A stretch of DNA of 59,943 nucleotides from contig CAZJLJ010000016.1 of NCBI GenBank assembly GCA_964546935.1, forward strand, positions 1-59,943, read 5' to 3'. The DNA is from JALYTY01 sp964546935 (lineage in GTDB: Bacteria; Vulcanimicrobiota; Vulcanimicrobiia; Vulcanimicrobiales; Vulcanimicrobiaceae). Shown piece by piece: positions 17,511 to 32,178 of this stretch; the first letter of the stretch is position 1; each line of letters begins with the position of its first letter. The position numbers were made by a program, and so were the translations under genes. Under the pieces are notes generated by a model, which was not told the origin of the DNA, did no database searches, and was given only the letters and a program-made list of their open reading frames with translations.

Positions 17511-17627
17511 ATGATGAAGCGCCTGAACCAGGTGTCCGACGAAATGCGCGTCGCGGAAGCCCTTATCTACTTCGTCTTCGTTGGCGGGATCGCGGTGATC
17601 GCGACGATTGCCGCCCACATGTTCTAA
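17511..17627 (+). CDS. Small single-pass membrane protein (38 aa)
   Basis: A short ORF with one of the best Shine-Dalgarno sequences in the window (AGGAGGG at 17498-17504) starting at tandem ATGs. The 38-residue product has a charged N-terminus (MMKRLNQVSDEMRVAEA) and one strong transmembrane helix (LIYFVFVGGIAVIATIAAHMF) ending at the stop. I do not recognise the family. It stands alone between punA and the convergent glycosyltransferase gene. A possible -10 CATACT is at 17482-17487. Confidence 0.7.
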   Translation: MMKRLNQVSDEMRVAEALIYFVFVGGIAVIATIAAHMF

Positions 17628-17643
17628 CTGCGTCCGAACGGAA

Positions 17644-19167
17644 TTAAATCCAAGTGTGCAGCCACATCCGTTCCATCCACGATGCGTAGGGAATCGTCAT
17701 CCCCGATAGGATGGGATAGAAATAGATGAACCATAAAACTACGAGGCCGAAGTAGCCCGCGATCGCGACGCGAACGGCTCTCGCATCCCAGTCGCGATAG
17801 TGGATCCATAGCCAGCGCATTGCGACGGCGGTGCACAAGCAAATTAGCGGGATGTTCACGTAGAAGTGGTACTCCCACGCGATGCGCGGCGATCGCGCCC
17901 ACGGTAACCATTGCGCAAGGTACGTTAGCACGACCAGCGCATAGGCGCGATTGCGTTCACGATACGCCAGCCATCCGACGAACGGCACCGTGAAGAGCCC
18001 GAGCCACAAAATAATAGGATTCGGCAGTGACGTGATAATTGCCGCCGTGCGAACGGTTCCGGCATATCCGTAGTCGGCGTAATACAGAATCGGGCGAATG
18101 TCGAGCGGCCACGTCCACCACTGCGAGGCATACGGATGTGTGGCATTCAGGTGCGCGTGATAAAGATAGGCGTTCACTTGCATTGTCACCACGTCACTGA
18201 GCGTGTACGGCCGCGGTGCAAGCTGAGGTAAGTCTCGCAAACCGATGAAATGCGGAACGTACGCGAGCGTGTACACGATGCCCAGCGCCGCAATCATCGC
18301 CGTTGCGACGAGGTCTGTAGGAAACAGCGGCCGGCGATGCTTCACGACGCTCGAGACGGCATCGTATCCGACGACGATTATTGCCACGAAATACGCCATC
18401 ACGCCGTACCATTTGCTCGTAACGAGTAACGCCGCCGAGAATGCGAAGAGCGTAAGCCATAAACCACCCGCGGGTGGCCGGACATAAATACGATATGCCA
18501 CGTAAAGGATTGTTGCCGTTACAACGCCTGCGATAACTTTTGCCGGAGTCGTCTCGTGCGGAAACCGAAGCAAGACGAATACTATTGATATGGCGACGGC
18601 ACCGGCGGCTCCCAGCAGCATTTTCACCGCTGGGAAAATTGAACGTTCATCACGGCGCTCTGCCAATGCGTCCCAGTAGCGCATGAACGTGTAGAGCGTG
18701 GCCAACGAAAAGACGACGACGAAGCTCTCCGGTGTTGCGATCCGCGACTGAACGAAGTGCATGCCGTCGAATGCAAACAAACCCGCGGCGTAGGCGGCGA
18801 AGAGCGTTGATTGCGTAACACGGCGCGCGAGAATGAATAAGAGCCAGACCGCAAGTGCGCCGAAGACCACGTCGAGAAATCGCCATCCCAATGGCGCGTC
18901 GCCGTGCGCCAACCCGCCGAATAGAATCGTGGAAAAGGTGATCAGCAGTTTCGTTACGGGCGGGTGGGTGTTTTCGTAAATGTACCGCCGTTGCAAATAC
19001 TCTTCAGCAGCCCGCGCAAAGTAGACTTCGTCGAAGATCTTTTGCGGCGGAAACCAATAGCGATACACCAGCATCAGGAACGACCCTAGTGCAAGGCCGG
19101 CGCCGACTAACAAGTCGCGCCTCGAATCGTTCCGTTCTGTTAGAGACCCCGCTCTCTCCTTAGACAT
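17644..19167 (-). CDS. Dolichyl-phosphate-mannose-protein mannosyltransferase-like (GT39/PMT) membrane glycosyltransferase
   Basis: About 507 residues with roughly ten membrane helices. The first loop carries the PMT signature FDEVYFARAAEEYL and YENTHPPVTKLLI, and the C-terminal domain has the PMT pattern SQWWTWPLDIRPILYY. PMTs transfer mannose from a polyprenyl-phosphate donor to Ser/Thr of exported proteins. The ATG at 19167 is preferred over TTG 19188 because a TATGAT box (19177-19182) lies 9 nt upstream. It follows the flagellar genes on the same strand, so flagellar protein glycosylation is possible but unproven. Confidence 0.88.
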   Translation of the reverse strand: MSKERAGSLTERNDSRRDLLVGAGLALGSFLMLVYRYWFPPQKIFDEVYFARAAEEYLQRRYIYENTHPPVTKLLITFSTILFGGLAHGDAPLGWRFLDVVFGALAVWLLFILARRVTQSTLFAAYAAGLFAFDGMHFVQSRIATPESFVVVFSLATLYTFMRYWDALAERRDERSIFPAVKMLLGAAGAVAISIVFVLLRFPHETTPAKVIAGVVTATILYVAYRIYVRPPAGGLWLTLFAFSAALLVTSKWYGVMAYFVAIIVVGYDAVSSVVKHRRPLFPTDLVATAMIAALGIVYTLAYVPHFIGLRDLPQLAPRPYTLSDVVTMQVNAYLYHAHLNATHPYASQWWTWPLDIRPILYYADYGYAGTVRTAAIITSLPNPIILWLGLFTVPFVGWLAYRERNRAYALVVLTYLAQWLPWARSPRIAWEYHFYVNIPLICLCTAVAMRWLWIHYRDWDARAVRVAIAGYFGLVVLWFIYFYPILSGMTIPYASWMERMWLHTWI

Positions 19168-19232
19168 TCGCTGCTCATCATACCCCAATCTGTCATGGCG
19201 AGCCTGTCAAACCATGGCGCGTATCACCAGCA

Positions 19233-19538
19233 CTATTCCAAGCGGTAAGAGCCGCTGGGGTCGACGGAGAGCCGCTCGTCGCCGACAACTATCGAGCGAA
19301 TCCGATGATCCCAAAACGTAAGGATCTCGACGACGACACGCGGCAATCGAGAGATGGCGTCGCGAGCACGTTGGGAGACGGTGAGGGCGTCTTTGACCCA
19401 CTTCGGATGGTCGTGAGGAAGCAGCGGCGTTTCAAGCTCGGCCTCCGGTATCGCGGCAACAATCGGCTCGCTTTGAACGGTACCAAACGCGGCAAGCAGC
19501 GACGGGTTCCGGTCGTCGCCTTCAACGCGCCGGAGCAA
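19233..19538 (-). CDS. Hypothetical protein downstream of fliA
   Basis: A 101-residue ORF with TTG start overlapping the fliA 3' end by 17 nt. The middle (WVKDALTVSQRARDAISRLPRVVVEILTFWDHRIRSIVVGD) has amphipathic helix and strand character and no signal peptide. No family recognised. The overlap with fliA and unidirectional arrangement make it plausible as a flagellar-operon protein, but it could be a chance ORF. Confidence 0.5.
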   Translation of the reverse strand: MLRRVEGDDRNPSLLAAFGTVQSEPIVAAIPEAELETPLLPHDHPKWVKDALTVSQRARDAISRLPRVVVEILTFWDHRIRSIVVGDERLSVDPSGSYRLE

Positions 19539-20199
19539 GCAGAGCCTTCTTCATACGGGCTACGGCCGCGAGATGCAACTGCGAAGCGCGTTGGGGTGAA
19601 ATGCGCATCTTCTTCCCGATGTCACGCAACGACCATTCACCGAAGTAGTGCTCGCAGACGAGTCGCCGTTCTCGCTCCGGCAAACGTTGCAAGGCGTGGT
19701 GCAAAACTTCACGTTCCGCACGTGCTTGGATGATATGCGCCGGATCCATCCCGGTATCGATTGCGAACGATTCGTTCTCCGGGAGAGGCGCATCCAACGA
19801 GAGCGGTTGCGTGCGGTGCGCGACAATCGTCGCCCTTGAAAATCCTGGCACGACTGAGTCTATTTCATCGATGCTCGGAACCGAGCCACGTTCGACGGCG
19901 ATTCGATACCGTTCGGCCTCGCCTTCGCGGACCGCACGGCGCGCTCGTTCGGAGACGGGATCCATTTTTCGAATGCCGTTGAGCATCGCGCCCGCGATCA
20001 CACCACGAGCATACTGCTCCAGCGATGGTCCGCGCGACGGATCGAAGTTATCCACGGCCCGAATCAAACCGATGCTTCCGTCGCCGACGAGATCGTCGAC
20101 ATCAACGCTCGGAACCAAACGTCGCACGCGGCGCGCAATCCTCTTCACGATGGGAAAGAGCTCCCGAATGCGCGCTTCGCGTTCATGCTCACTTAGCAC
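19522..20199 (-). CDS. fliA: RNA polymerase sigma factor of the FliA/sigma-28 type
   Basis: 225 residues with GTG start. Region 2 is clear (LFPIVKRIARRVRRLVPSVDVDDLVGDGSIGLIRAVDNFDPSRGPSLEQYA), region 3 follows, and region 4 ends with the helix-turn-helix WSLRDIGKKMRISPQRASQLHLAAVARMKKAL. Length and gene context (flgF, flgG, flgJ-like on the same strand) favour sigma-28, which transcribes late flagellar genes. It overlaps the flgJ-like gene by 11 nt. The related general-stress sigma (SigB type) cannot be ruled out from sequence alone, and the window does contain RsbU/RsbW-like proteins. Confidence 0.85.
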   Translation of the reverse strand: MLSEHEREARIRELFPIVKRIARRVRRLVPSVDVDDLVGDGSIGLIRAVDNFDPSRGPSLEQYARGVIAGAMLNGIRKMDPVSERARRAVREGEAERYRIAVERGSVPSIDEIDSVVPGFSRATIVAHRTQPLSLDAPLPENESFAIDTGMDPAHIIQARAEREVLHHALQRLPERERRLVCEHYFGEWSLRDIGKKMRISPQRASQLHLAAVARMKKALLAPAR

Positions 20200-20386
20200 G
20201 TTCGTTCAACCGTGCCGCAAGCATCGCACCAAAACCACGCTCGTCATGCTGCGCAATGGTTTGTGCAAGCAACTCCATCCCGTAGCCGCCAACAGCATCA
20301 AACTCTTTTTCCATTGGTTTGAAGCACTCTTTGAGCAACATCGCTTCAAAAGCGATGCCTGCTTGGCGTTGTGCGATGCTATCCAT
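20189..20386 (-). CDS. FlgJ N-terminal-type rod-binding protein
   Basis: 65 residues. IAFEAMLLKECFKPMEKEF followed by YGMELLAQTIAQHDERGFGAMLA matches the rod-binding domain of FlgJ, which caps the growing flagellar rod. The C-terminal muramidase domain of proteobacterial FlgJ is absent, as in many phyla where a separate hydrolase does that job. It overlaps fliA by 11 nt, so the two are translationally linked. Confidence 0.8.
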   Translation of the reverse strand: MDSIAQRQAGIAFEAMLLKECFKPMEKEFDAVGGYGMELLAQTIAQHDERGFGAMLAARLNERAK

Positions 20387-20515
20387 ACCGCGACGCTACC
20401 AGTAGATTGTTGCCGAACCGTCATCCGGGTGTTACGGGCAGACGGCTATCCGAAGGACGGCCCGAAGGCTAAGATTATGCCTAGGTGGAGACGCCTAAGG
20501 CCGAAAGGTGACGTT

Positions 20516-20706
20516 ATGACGGATGCAACGACTCAAGAATTCCAACCAACGTTCAACGGTTTGAGCGAAGCGTGGAAAAACGGCGACGGTGCCGTACAAG
20601 GACAGCACCGTCATCTTCACGATCGAAAGTGTCCGAACGATCACGCCGAATGCGGTGCTCGCGATCGTTCCCGCCCGGCTCGACGTGCCGGCATTGTGGA
20701 ACTGCT
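20516..20706 (+). pseudogene. Frameshifted, shortened remnant of a SnoaL-like (SgcJ/EcaC-type) gene
   Basis: An ATG at 20516 opens a frame reading MTDATTQEFQPTFNGLSEAW, a typical SnoaL-like start. After about 25 codons the coding character moves to the frame beginning GTG 20589 (DSTVIFTIESVRTITPNAV, then LAIVPARLDVP), which resembles the later beta strands of the same fold. The middle part is missing and both frames run into the convergent Tat-signal gene. Codon third positions are G/C-rich as in real genes. Family assignment is from pattern only. Confidence 0.4.
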
Positions 20707-20709
20707 TTC

Positions 20710-21414
20710 TCAGACTTGAAAGAGGTTCCAGCCTTTCCTCACTGCTTGTTGCACCGTCGCGACGCCCGCCGGAACAAACGCAAATCCAGGCAGTAGATTC
20801 TTCTCGAAATCCGCGAGCACGGCTGCAGGCGCCGAGCCGCGCTTCATTGCCGTCATCATTGCCACGGCCGTGGTTGCGTTGTGGCAAACGAAGAATTTTC
20901 CGCCGCGTTTGAGGACCGCTTCTGCGCTCCAGTCTTGATAGATCCCATTGGGATCGTCGGGATTCGCCGAAAGATCGAGGCGCGAACTCGCGCGATAGTA
21001 CGTGTTCGTCGGCGAAAGCTCGAAAGCGGCCCCAAGACTGTACTTCTTCCACATCGCGTCGTTAAGCGCGAAGACCATTGCGGGAGCCATGAGTACGCCC
21101 ATGGTTGCGAGCGGATCTCTTTCCGGATACGAAAACTGGAATGCATTCATCGAGTTTTGCATGTGTATGTAGATGCTCGCGATTCCAGGCGCGACGGTCG
21201 ACGCCGAGCTCGCCTGAAACACTTGTTTGTTCTTCGACGGCGCGTCCAGCGTGCGCACGAGCTCCGAGTAGTCGTACTCCGTTGATTTGAGGATGTGGAA
21301 GTGCACGGGAGCGCGTTGGATCCCGCTCGTTTCTGAGGCCTGCGTGCTTGATGCGAGTGAAGCGGCGGACACAGCGGCAACAGAGGCAACGAAACTCTTG
21401 CGAGAAAGCGGCAT
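20710..21414 (-). CDS. Tat-signal exported protein, DsrE-like
   Basis: 234 residues. The N-terminus (PLSRKSFVASVAAVSAASLASSTQA) looks like a twin-arginine-type or Sec signal ending near residue 26. The C-terminal part (KFFVCHNATTAVAMM, then LLPGFAFVPAGVATVQQAVRKGWNLFQV) resembles DsrE-like proteins, with a Cys at the position often used for sulfur chemistry. GGAG precedes the ATG by 8 nt. It sits between flgG and flgJ on the same strand, an unexpected place for such a gene. Confidence 0.65.
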   Translation of the reverse strand: MPLSRKSFVASVAAVSAASLASSTQASETSGIQRAPVHFHILKSTEYDYSELVRTLDAPSKNKQVFQASSASTVAPGIASIYIHMQNSMNAFQFSYPERDPLATMGVLMAPAMVFALNDAMWKKYSLGAAFELSPTNTYYRASSRLDLSANPDDPNGIYQDWSAEAVLKRGGKFFVCHNATTAVAMMTAMKRGSAPAAVLADFEKNLLPGFAFVPAGVATVQQAVRKGWNLFQV

Positions 21415-21490
21415 GGAAAATCTCCATTCTTGCCACGGCTGACAGGCTTCCCATCATTTACGCAGTGAAGGTGCAGACCCGCTGCGTTAT

Positions 21491-21590
21491 NNNNNNNNNN
21501 NNNNNNNNNNNNNNNNNNNNNNNNNNNNNNNNNNNNNNNNNNNNNNNNNNNNNNNNNNNNNNNNNNNNNNNNNNNNNNNNNNNNNNNNNN
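21491..21590. other. Assembly gap of 100 N within the flgG 3' end
   Basis: 100 N of unknown real length. The flgG reading frame runs into it from the right; the sequence on the left does not continue FlgG, so the natural flgG stop lies within the missing DNA. Confidence 0.95.
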
Positions 21591-22264
21591 CCTTTGGCAT
21601 TGGCTTCATAAGCTCGCTGTGCGGTGAGAATTTGCATCATTGATTCGATGATCGATACGTTCGATTGCTCGAGCATTCCAAAGCGAATTTTCGGGCCATC
21701 ATCCTTGCCGGCGGTAACAAACTTTGCAGGCCCCGATTCAGATGTCGCCACAAACAACGTTCCGCCGATAGCGCGCAAGTGTTCCGGCGCGGCGAATTCC
21801 GCTAAGCGCAGTTGCGAAAGATGTTGCGTTCCGTGCGCAGTCGTTGCGTTGACGGTGCCGTCTTCCGCGACGCTGACCGATAACGCGTCGGCTGGAATTC
21901 GTACGCCTTCCAAACGCCAACCAGCGGAATTTCTTAGCGTTCCGTCGGCGACTCGTGAAAATTCGCCGTCACGAGTATACGCGCGTTTTCCACTGCCGTC
22001 GGTAAGCACAAAGAATCCCGGGCCATCGATCGCTGCATCGAAGGGGCCATTACTCTTCGCAAGTTTGCCCTGTTTGAAAACAGGATGTTCGCCCGTGGCC
22101 ACAGTTCCGAGCCCCGATTCACCAGGCGCCGCGAGCACCGCAAACGTGGCGGTGGAACCTTTATAACCGGAGACTTCCGAGTTCGCGAGATTGTTAGAAA
22201 TGACGTCGAGATTCTTCTGCTGTGCAGCCATTCCGGTTGCGGCGGCAAAGAGCGCGCGATCCAC
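21591..22264 (-). CDS. flgG: Flagellar distal rod protein FlgG (3' end in gap)
   Basis: About 225 residues are visible from a GTG start that overlaps the flgF stop by one base. The N-terminal rod motif AAQQKNLDVISNNLANSEVSGYK and the C-terminal MMQILTAQRAYEANAK are characteristic of rod and hook proteins; FlgG builds the distal rod. The last 20-30 residues, normally a coiled-coil helix, fall in the N run. The sequence is slightly shorter than typical FlgG (260 aa) even allowing for the gap, so FlgF-like paralogy is possible. Confidence 0.88.
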
Positions 22265-22866
22265 TACTTCACCCTCGCGACTTCATTCGAAGCTTTCTGT
22301 CGCGTGCCGTCGATTGCGGAGACGACTTTCTCGGCGCTTTCAAAAGCACGTTGAGCCGAAAGCACGGCCACCATTTCGCCGATTGCGTCGACGTCTGCGC
22401 ACTCGATGAAACCGGCGCGAACGGTTGCATCCCGTCCGACCGGGATCCGGTCGATCTGGCGGCCTGCGAGCATCACGCGGCCGCGTTCGTCGATGGTAGC
22501 GCCGTCAGGAACTCGAACGGGTCCACGCAAGCCCAGCAATGCCCGGCCCGCGTTATCGCGCAACATGCCGCTACGGTCCCGACTGAAGTTCCCGTCCCGG
22601 GTGCCGCTTACAACGCCATGAGAATCACGAACACGGAAGCATCCGTCGCCCACGATAGCCAGGTCGTACGGCTGACCGGTGCGCCTTAAGGGGCCATGCT
22701 GCGCCGAAGTTTCGCGATCGATCTCCACGCCGCGCTCAGTTAATTTGCCGTGCGCTACGAGCTTTCGAAAACCGTCAGTGGAAACGTTGGCAAGGTTTCC
22801 CGTCGCGATCTCGAGCCGGGTTCGCGAAGCGACCATCGCACTTGACGCCCATACGATACCATCCAT
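22264..22866 (-). CDS. flgF: Flagellar proximal rod protein FlgF-like
   Basis: 200 residues. It begins with a rod motif, RLEIATGNLANVSTDGFRK, has the central flagellar-basal-body domain (DLAIVGDGCFRV, TRDGNFSRDRSGMLRDNAG) and ends with EMVAVLSAQRAFESAEKVVSAID. Order before flgG matches flgF-flgG operons. A TATCAT hexamer at 22873-22878 lies 6 nt before the ATG with no Shine-Dalgarno, suggesting a leaderless transcript. Confidence 0.85.
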   Translation of the reverse strand: MDGIVWASSAMVASRTRLEIATGNLANVSTDGFRKLVAHGKLTERGVEIDRETSAQHGPLRRTGQPYDLAIVGDGCFRVRDSHGVVSGTRDGNFSRDRSGMLRDNAGRALLGLRGPVRVPDGATIDERGRVMLAGRQIDRIPVGRDATVRAGFIECADVDAIGEMVAVLSAQRAFESAEKVVSAIDGTRQKASNEVARVK

Positions 22867-22872
22867 GGCCGC

Positions 22873-22878
22873 ATGATA
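22873..22878 (-). promoter_or_regulatory. -10 box (TATCAT) before flgF
   Basis: The minus-strand hexamer TATCAT (5 of 6 to consensus) ends 6 nt before the flgF ATG, so transcription would start at or near the A of the start codon. No clear -35 element was found. Confidence 0.35.
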
Positions 22879-22907
22879 GAGCTCGATTGTGACCGAATGG
22901 TTGCTTT

Positions 22908-23264
22908 ATGATTGTCAGAGTGTGCGCTATGCTCCTGACCTTCGCGCTATTGTCGGGTTGTTCGTCGCCATCGCCGGCGCAGCAAACCGAACAGCGCGAA
23001 CGCGACCTCATGGGTCAGTTGAAAACCAAATATCCCGACGTGATCACGGGGTTCGATTTCCACGGCACGTCCGTCGATGTGTCCATCGACCCGAACGGCA
23101 TGATAGCGCTGGGCGACGATCAAGAAGCCGCAATGAAAGCGGCAGCGTTACAGCGCTGGAAAATGACGTGGATGCAAACGCATCCGGGTGCACATGCAAC
23201 CGTCACGGTTCATCTTATCGATTTCCGCGGTAGACCATATTACACCGCATCCACCAAAGTGTAG
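22908..23264 (+). CDS. Small putative lipoprotein
   Basis: 118 residues. The N-terminus MIVRVCAMLLTFALLSGC has a lipobox (LSGC) with Cys18. The mature part has alternating strands (DVSIDPNGMIAL, HATVTVHLIDFRGRPYYTAS) and no recognised domain. Divergent from flgF across a 41-nt spacer and ending tail to tail with the CheR region. Confidence 0.7.
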   Translation: MIVRVCAMLLTFALLSGCSSPSPAQQTEQRERDLMGQLKTKYPDVITGFDFHGTSVDVSIDPNGMIALGDDQEAAMKAAALQRWKMTWMQTHPGAHATVTVHLIDFRGRPYYTASTKV

Positions 23265-23348
23265 TTAGGCGATCTCGTCCGGGTGCGCTTCGTGTTCGTC
23301 CTTGACGTCTTCCGCGTTCGGATTTAGATCGGTATCGCCGTAGTCGGC

Positions 23349-24205
23349 TTAGCGCATACGCCTGAAGATCGGCTGGTCGGGCAAAACGTGACGAAATGCT
23401 CGCTCGTGCACCGTATTTGCGAGCGATTCGTGGTGTCCGAGCCCAAGAAATCCCAAATGCATAAGGCTTTCGAAGAACAACTTATGCATGCGGTACTGCA
23501 CTGCGCCGTTATACAACGGGAGAATGCCGCGCGCAATGATGACATGGAACTCGTTGATCGAGTTGTCCTCTTCAGGATTGTGTCGCGCAAACATGACGTT
23601 ATGGCGCAGCTTTTCATTCGCGACCGCGTAGTGATCGTGAACGTCGAAGTACTGCGAAAGCGAACCCACCAAGCCGGCTTCGCGAGCCATTGCGACAAGA
23701 TCGCTCTCGCTGCGGTGCTCGAAGACTCCGGCCTTTGCCACCGCTGATGCGACGTCGGTTATGCACGTGGCATAGATCACGGTTTTTTCAAGCACACCCG
23801 CTTCGTCAAGCACAGCAGCCAAGCTGTAGGCATCGCCGCCCGTACCGCTTCCGGGAATCCAAATGCGCACGAACGAGTACGTGTGCAACAATGGAATGAC
23901 GTGCGAAGAGAACGCTTTGAAGAAGAGCGGATCGTGAAAGAGCTCCGAGCTTCCTCCGCTCATCGAAACCACAAAAGACGCGAACGCGCGTTCATCGTGC
24001 AGCAGACGTTCTTGCAAACCCGAGATCGTCTCGATGCCTTCAGCCCGCATCGAATCGGCAATACGCCGCCGCAAGACGGATTGATTGAAGTTACGGAAAT
24101 CGTAGCCGCCATAGCGCAAAAGCGCATCCAGAAAGAGCTGCAGCTCGATATCTGCAAGCTCTTCCCGGCGGAGGTTTAACGCCGGAATTGCGGCGTCTAC
24201 GACCC

Positions 24206-24221
<16 letters not shown>
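23349..24221 (-). CDS. Divergent CheR-type methyltransferase homologue
   Basis: 290 residues with the CheR layout: an N-terminal helical domain (FLDALLRYGGYDFRNF, then VLRRRIADSMRAEG) and a SAM-binding-like domain. Key motifs deviate: the usual TTNFFRD-like segment reads SSELFHDPLFF, the GCSTGEEPYS-like glycine motif reads GSGTGGDAYSLA, and the CRNVLIYF-like segment reads ARGILPLYN. It may retain SAM binding or be only a partner protein. It overlaps the hybrid kinase 3' end by 16 nt, so the two act together. An in-frame 27-codon coding-like tail follows the TAA stop. Confidence 0.8.
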
Positions 24222-30463
<6,242 letters not shown>

Positions 30464-30599
30464 CCTGCCAGGTGCCTCCAATAAGTGGTTCGGACGGACA
30501 AAACCGTGACGGCACAATGCGTCCCGTCCCGGCTAGTGTGAATGGTTTTACCCCAGACGCATCGATAATGAAACAGGCAACCGTCGAAATGCTTAACGT

Positions 30600-30627
30600 T
30601 TGAAATGAGAAGCAGCCAGGGCATACT
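30600..30627 (+). promoter_or_regulatory. Putative sigma-70-type promoter of the RsbU-like gene
   Basis: TTGAAA (30600-30605), a 16-nt spacer and CATACT (30622-30627) give a plausible housekeeping promoter about 28 nt before the TTG start. GAGG follows at 30645-30648. Confidence 0.45.
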
Positions 30628-30654
30628 CCTAATAGCGTTCCCGCGAGGTTACTG

Positions 30655-32178
30655 TTGCTGAGCGATTTGCCGGGCGACCTATTTGCCGGTCTCGGCCCAT
30701 TTCCGGTTGGAAATGGGTCTTTTCCCGTTAATGGCGTTCACCAGAAGTCGATCGCAGAACAGATCTCCCAGTTGTGCATCGATGCGTTTGCGGATTTCTG
30801 TGCGGTCTTTCTACGCGCCTCGGGTCCGGAACCCGTCGCCTTCGCGGCTAGAAATGAAACGCTGGTCACACTTTTGGGAGAGCACGCCTTCGACGATGCC
30901 TTCGAAGAGCGCGCTCTTGGCGCCGGCGTGAGCACAATCGTCACGGAACGATTAGCGGTGAACGGCCGGGCTATCGGGTTGATGGTCCTTGGCATTTCAA
31001 GCGAGGACGCGCTTACGACGTCGGCAAGACGTTCGTTCGCCGTCCTGTCATCGATTTTGTCTACCGCGGTCGAACAAGCGCAGCAGCTCGAACATCACTA
31101 TCAGATTTCCAAGCGCCTGCAGCGCGCGATGCTTCCGTCGAACCTGGCTGCGGTCGAAGGCGTGAGTTTCGATGCGGCATATCTGCCGGCAACCGACGAA
31201 GCCGACGTCGGTGGAGACTGGTACGACGCATTCGATCTTGGCGACGGGACAATCGGTATTTCCGTAGGCGACGTTACCGGCCACGGACTTGAAGCCGCCG
31301 TCGCGATGAGCGAAATCCGCCGCGCTATTCGCGCCGCTGCACCGAGCCACGATTCGCCCGCGTCGCTTTTGAATTACGTAGATAACGTCGTAGTTGCGCA
31401 AGGTATCGGGATGGCGACGGCCATCGTCGGCTATTACGATCCGAAGGTGAACGTTCTGCGCTACTCATGTGCGGGACATCCAAATCCCGTTATGGTTTCA
31501 ACGAACGGGCGTGCGCTGTTTTTGCCCGGCGGCGGATTACTGCTGGGCCTCGGAATGAATCCCGCGTCTCAAGATTGGACCGTTACGCTGTCGCCGGGAT
31601 CGACGTGTTTCTTCTATACCGATGGATTGTTGGAGTATGGTCGCGACGTCATAGAAGGCGAACGCGAACTCTTGCGCGCTGTCGAACGAATCGTTCACCG
31701 GCAAGAAAGAACCGCTGAAAGCCTGCACGCGGAGATCTTCAACGGATCGGTTCAGAATACCGATGATTGCGCGACGCTTGCGCTGCACGATGCGCAATTA
31801 CCGGACGCACGCAGGATCGTGTTGCGCTACAGTTCCTTTCCGCTTTCATCGGCGCTCGCTCGTGAAGCGTTACGCTCGTTCTTCGAACAGTGGGCGATGT
31901 CCGAAGACAAACGCTTCGAAATTCTCGCCGCAACGGGCGAGGCGATTGCGAATGCCATCGAACATGGCGAACATAATCCGAACAGCACGTTCACGATTGA
32001 AGTCACGGTAAGCGACGACTTCATAACCGTGGACGTAGAGAACAGCGGGCATTGGCGTCCGTTCGTCTCCCGCGAGGAACGGGGGCGGGGTGTTCCGATC
32101 ATGCGGGCCTGCTCTCAAAGCATGGAGATTTCATCCACGAGCGAACGCACGCGCGTTACGCTCGTGTTCAATCGCTAG
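30655..32178 (+). CDS. PP2C/SpoIIE-type phosphatase with C-terminal RsbW-like ATPase domain
   Basis: 507 residues. An N-terminal GAF-like region (about 30-140) precedes a coiled linker (QQLEHHYQISKRLQRAMLPSN) typical of RsbU phosphatases. The PP2C domain has GGDWYDAF and VGDVTGHGLEAA, which hold the metal-binding Asp residues, and ends NTDDCATLAL. Residues about 385-507 form a HATPase domain with the N-box EAIANAIEHGEH. Such fusions switch anti-sigma antagonists on and off in partner-switching pathways. TTG start with GAGG 6 nt upstream. Head to head with the giant kinase, 191 nt apart; likely the same signalling module. Confidence 0.9.
   Translation: MLSDLPGDLFAGLGPFPVGNGSFPVNGVHQKSIAEQISQLCIDAFADFCAVFLRASGPEPVAFAARNETLVTLLGEHAFDDAFEERALGAGVSTIVTERLAVNGRAIGLMVLGISSEDALTTSARRSFAVLSSILSTAVEQAQQLEHHYQISKRLQRAMLPSNLAAVEGVSFDAAYLPATDEADVGGDWYDAFDLGDGTIGISVGDVTGHGLEAAVAMSEIRRAIRAAAPSHDSPASLLNYVDNVVVAQGIGMATAIVGYYDPKVNVLRYSCAGHPNPVMVSTNGRALFLPGGGLLLGLGMNPASQDWTVTLSPGSTCFFYTDGLLEYGRDVIEGERELLRAVERIVHRQERTAESLHAEIFNGSVQNTDDCATLALHDAQLPDARRIVLRYSSFPLSSALAREALRSFFEQWAMSEDKRFEILAATGEAIANAIEHGEHNPNSTFTIEVTVSDDFITVDVENSGHWRPFVSREERGRGVPIMRACSQSMEISSTSERTRVTLVFNR

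Noticed and set aside
19177..19220. TTGACA about 22 nt upstream of the TATGAT box of the glycosyltransferase gene
   Set aside because: The spacer is too long for a standard sigma-70 promoter, so only the -10 box was kept.
19730..20719. 329-codon plus-strand ORF antisense to fliA and flgJ-like genes
   Set aside because: Composition is Ser/Arg-rich with no domain; the minus strand encodes a clear sigma factor. Only its last part coincides with the SnoaL-like remnant.
20495..21052. 185-codon minus-strand ORF
   Set aside because: Shadow of the Tat-signal protein gene in another frame, with no protein-like character.
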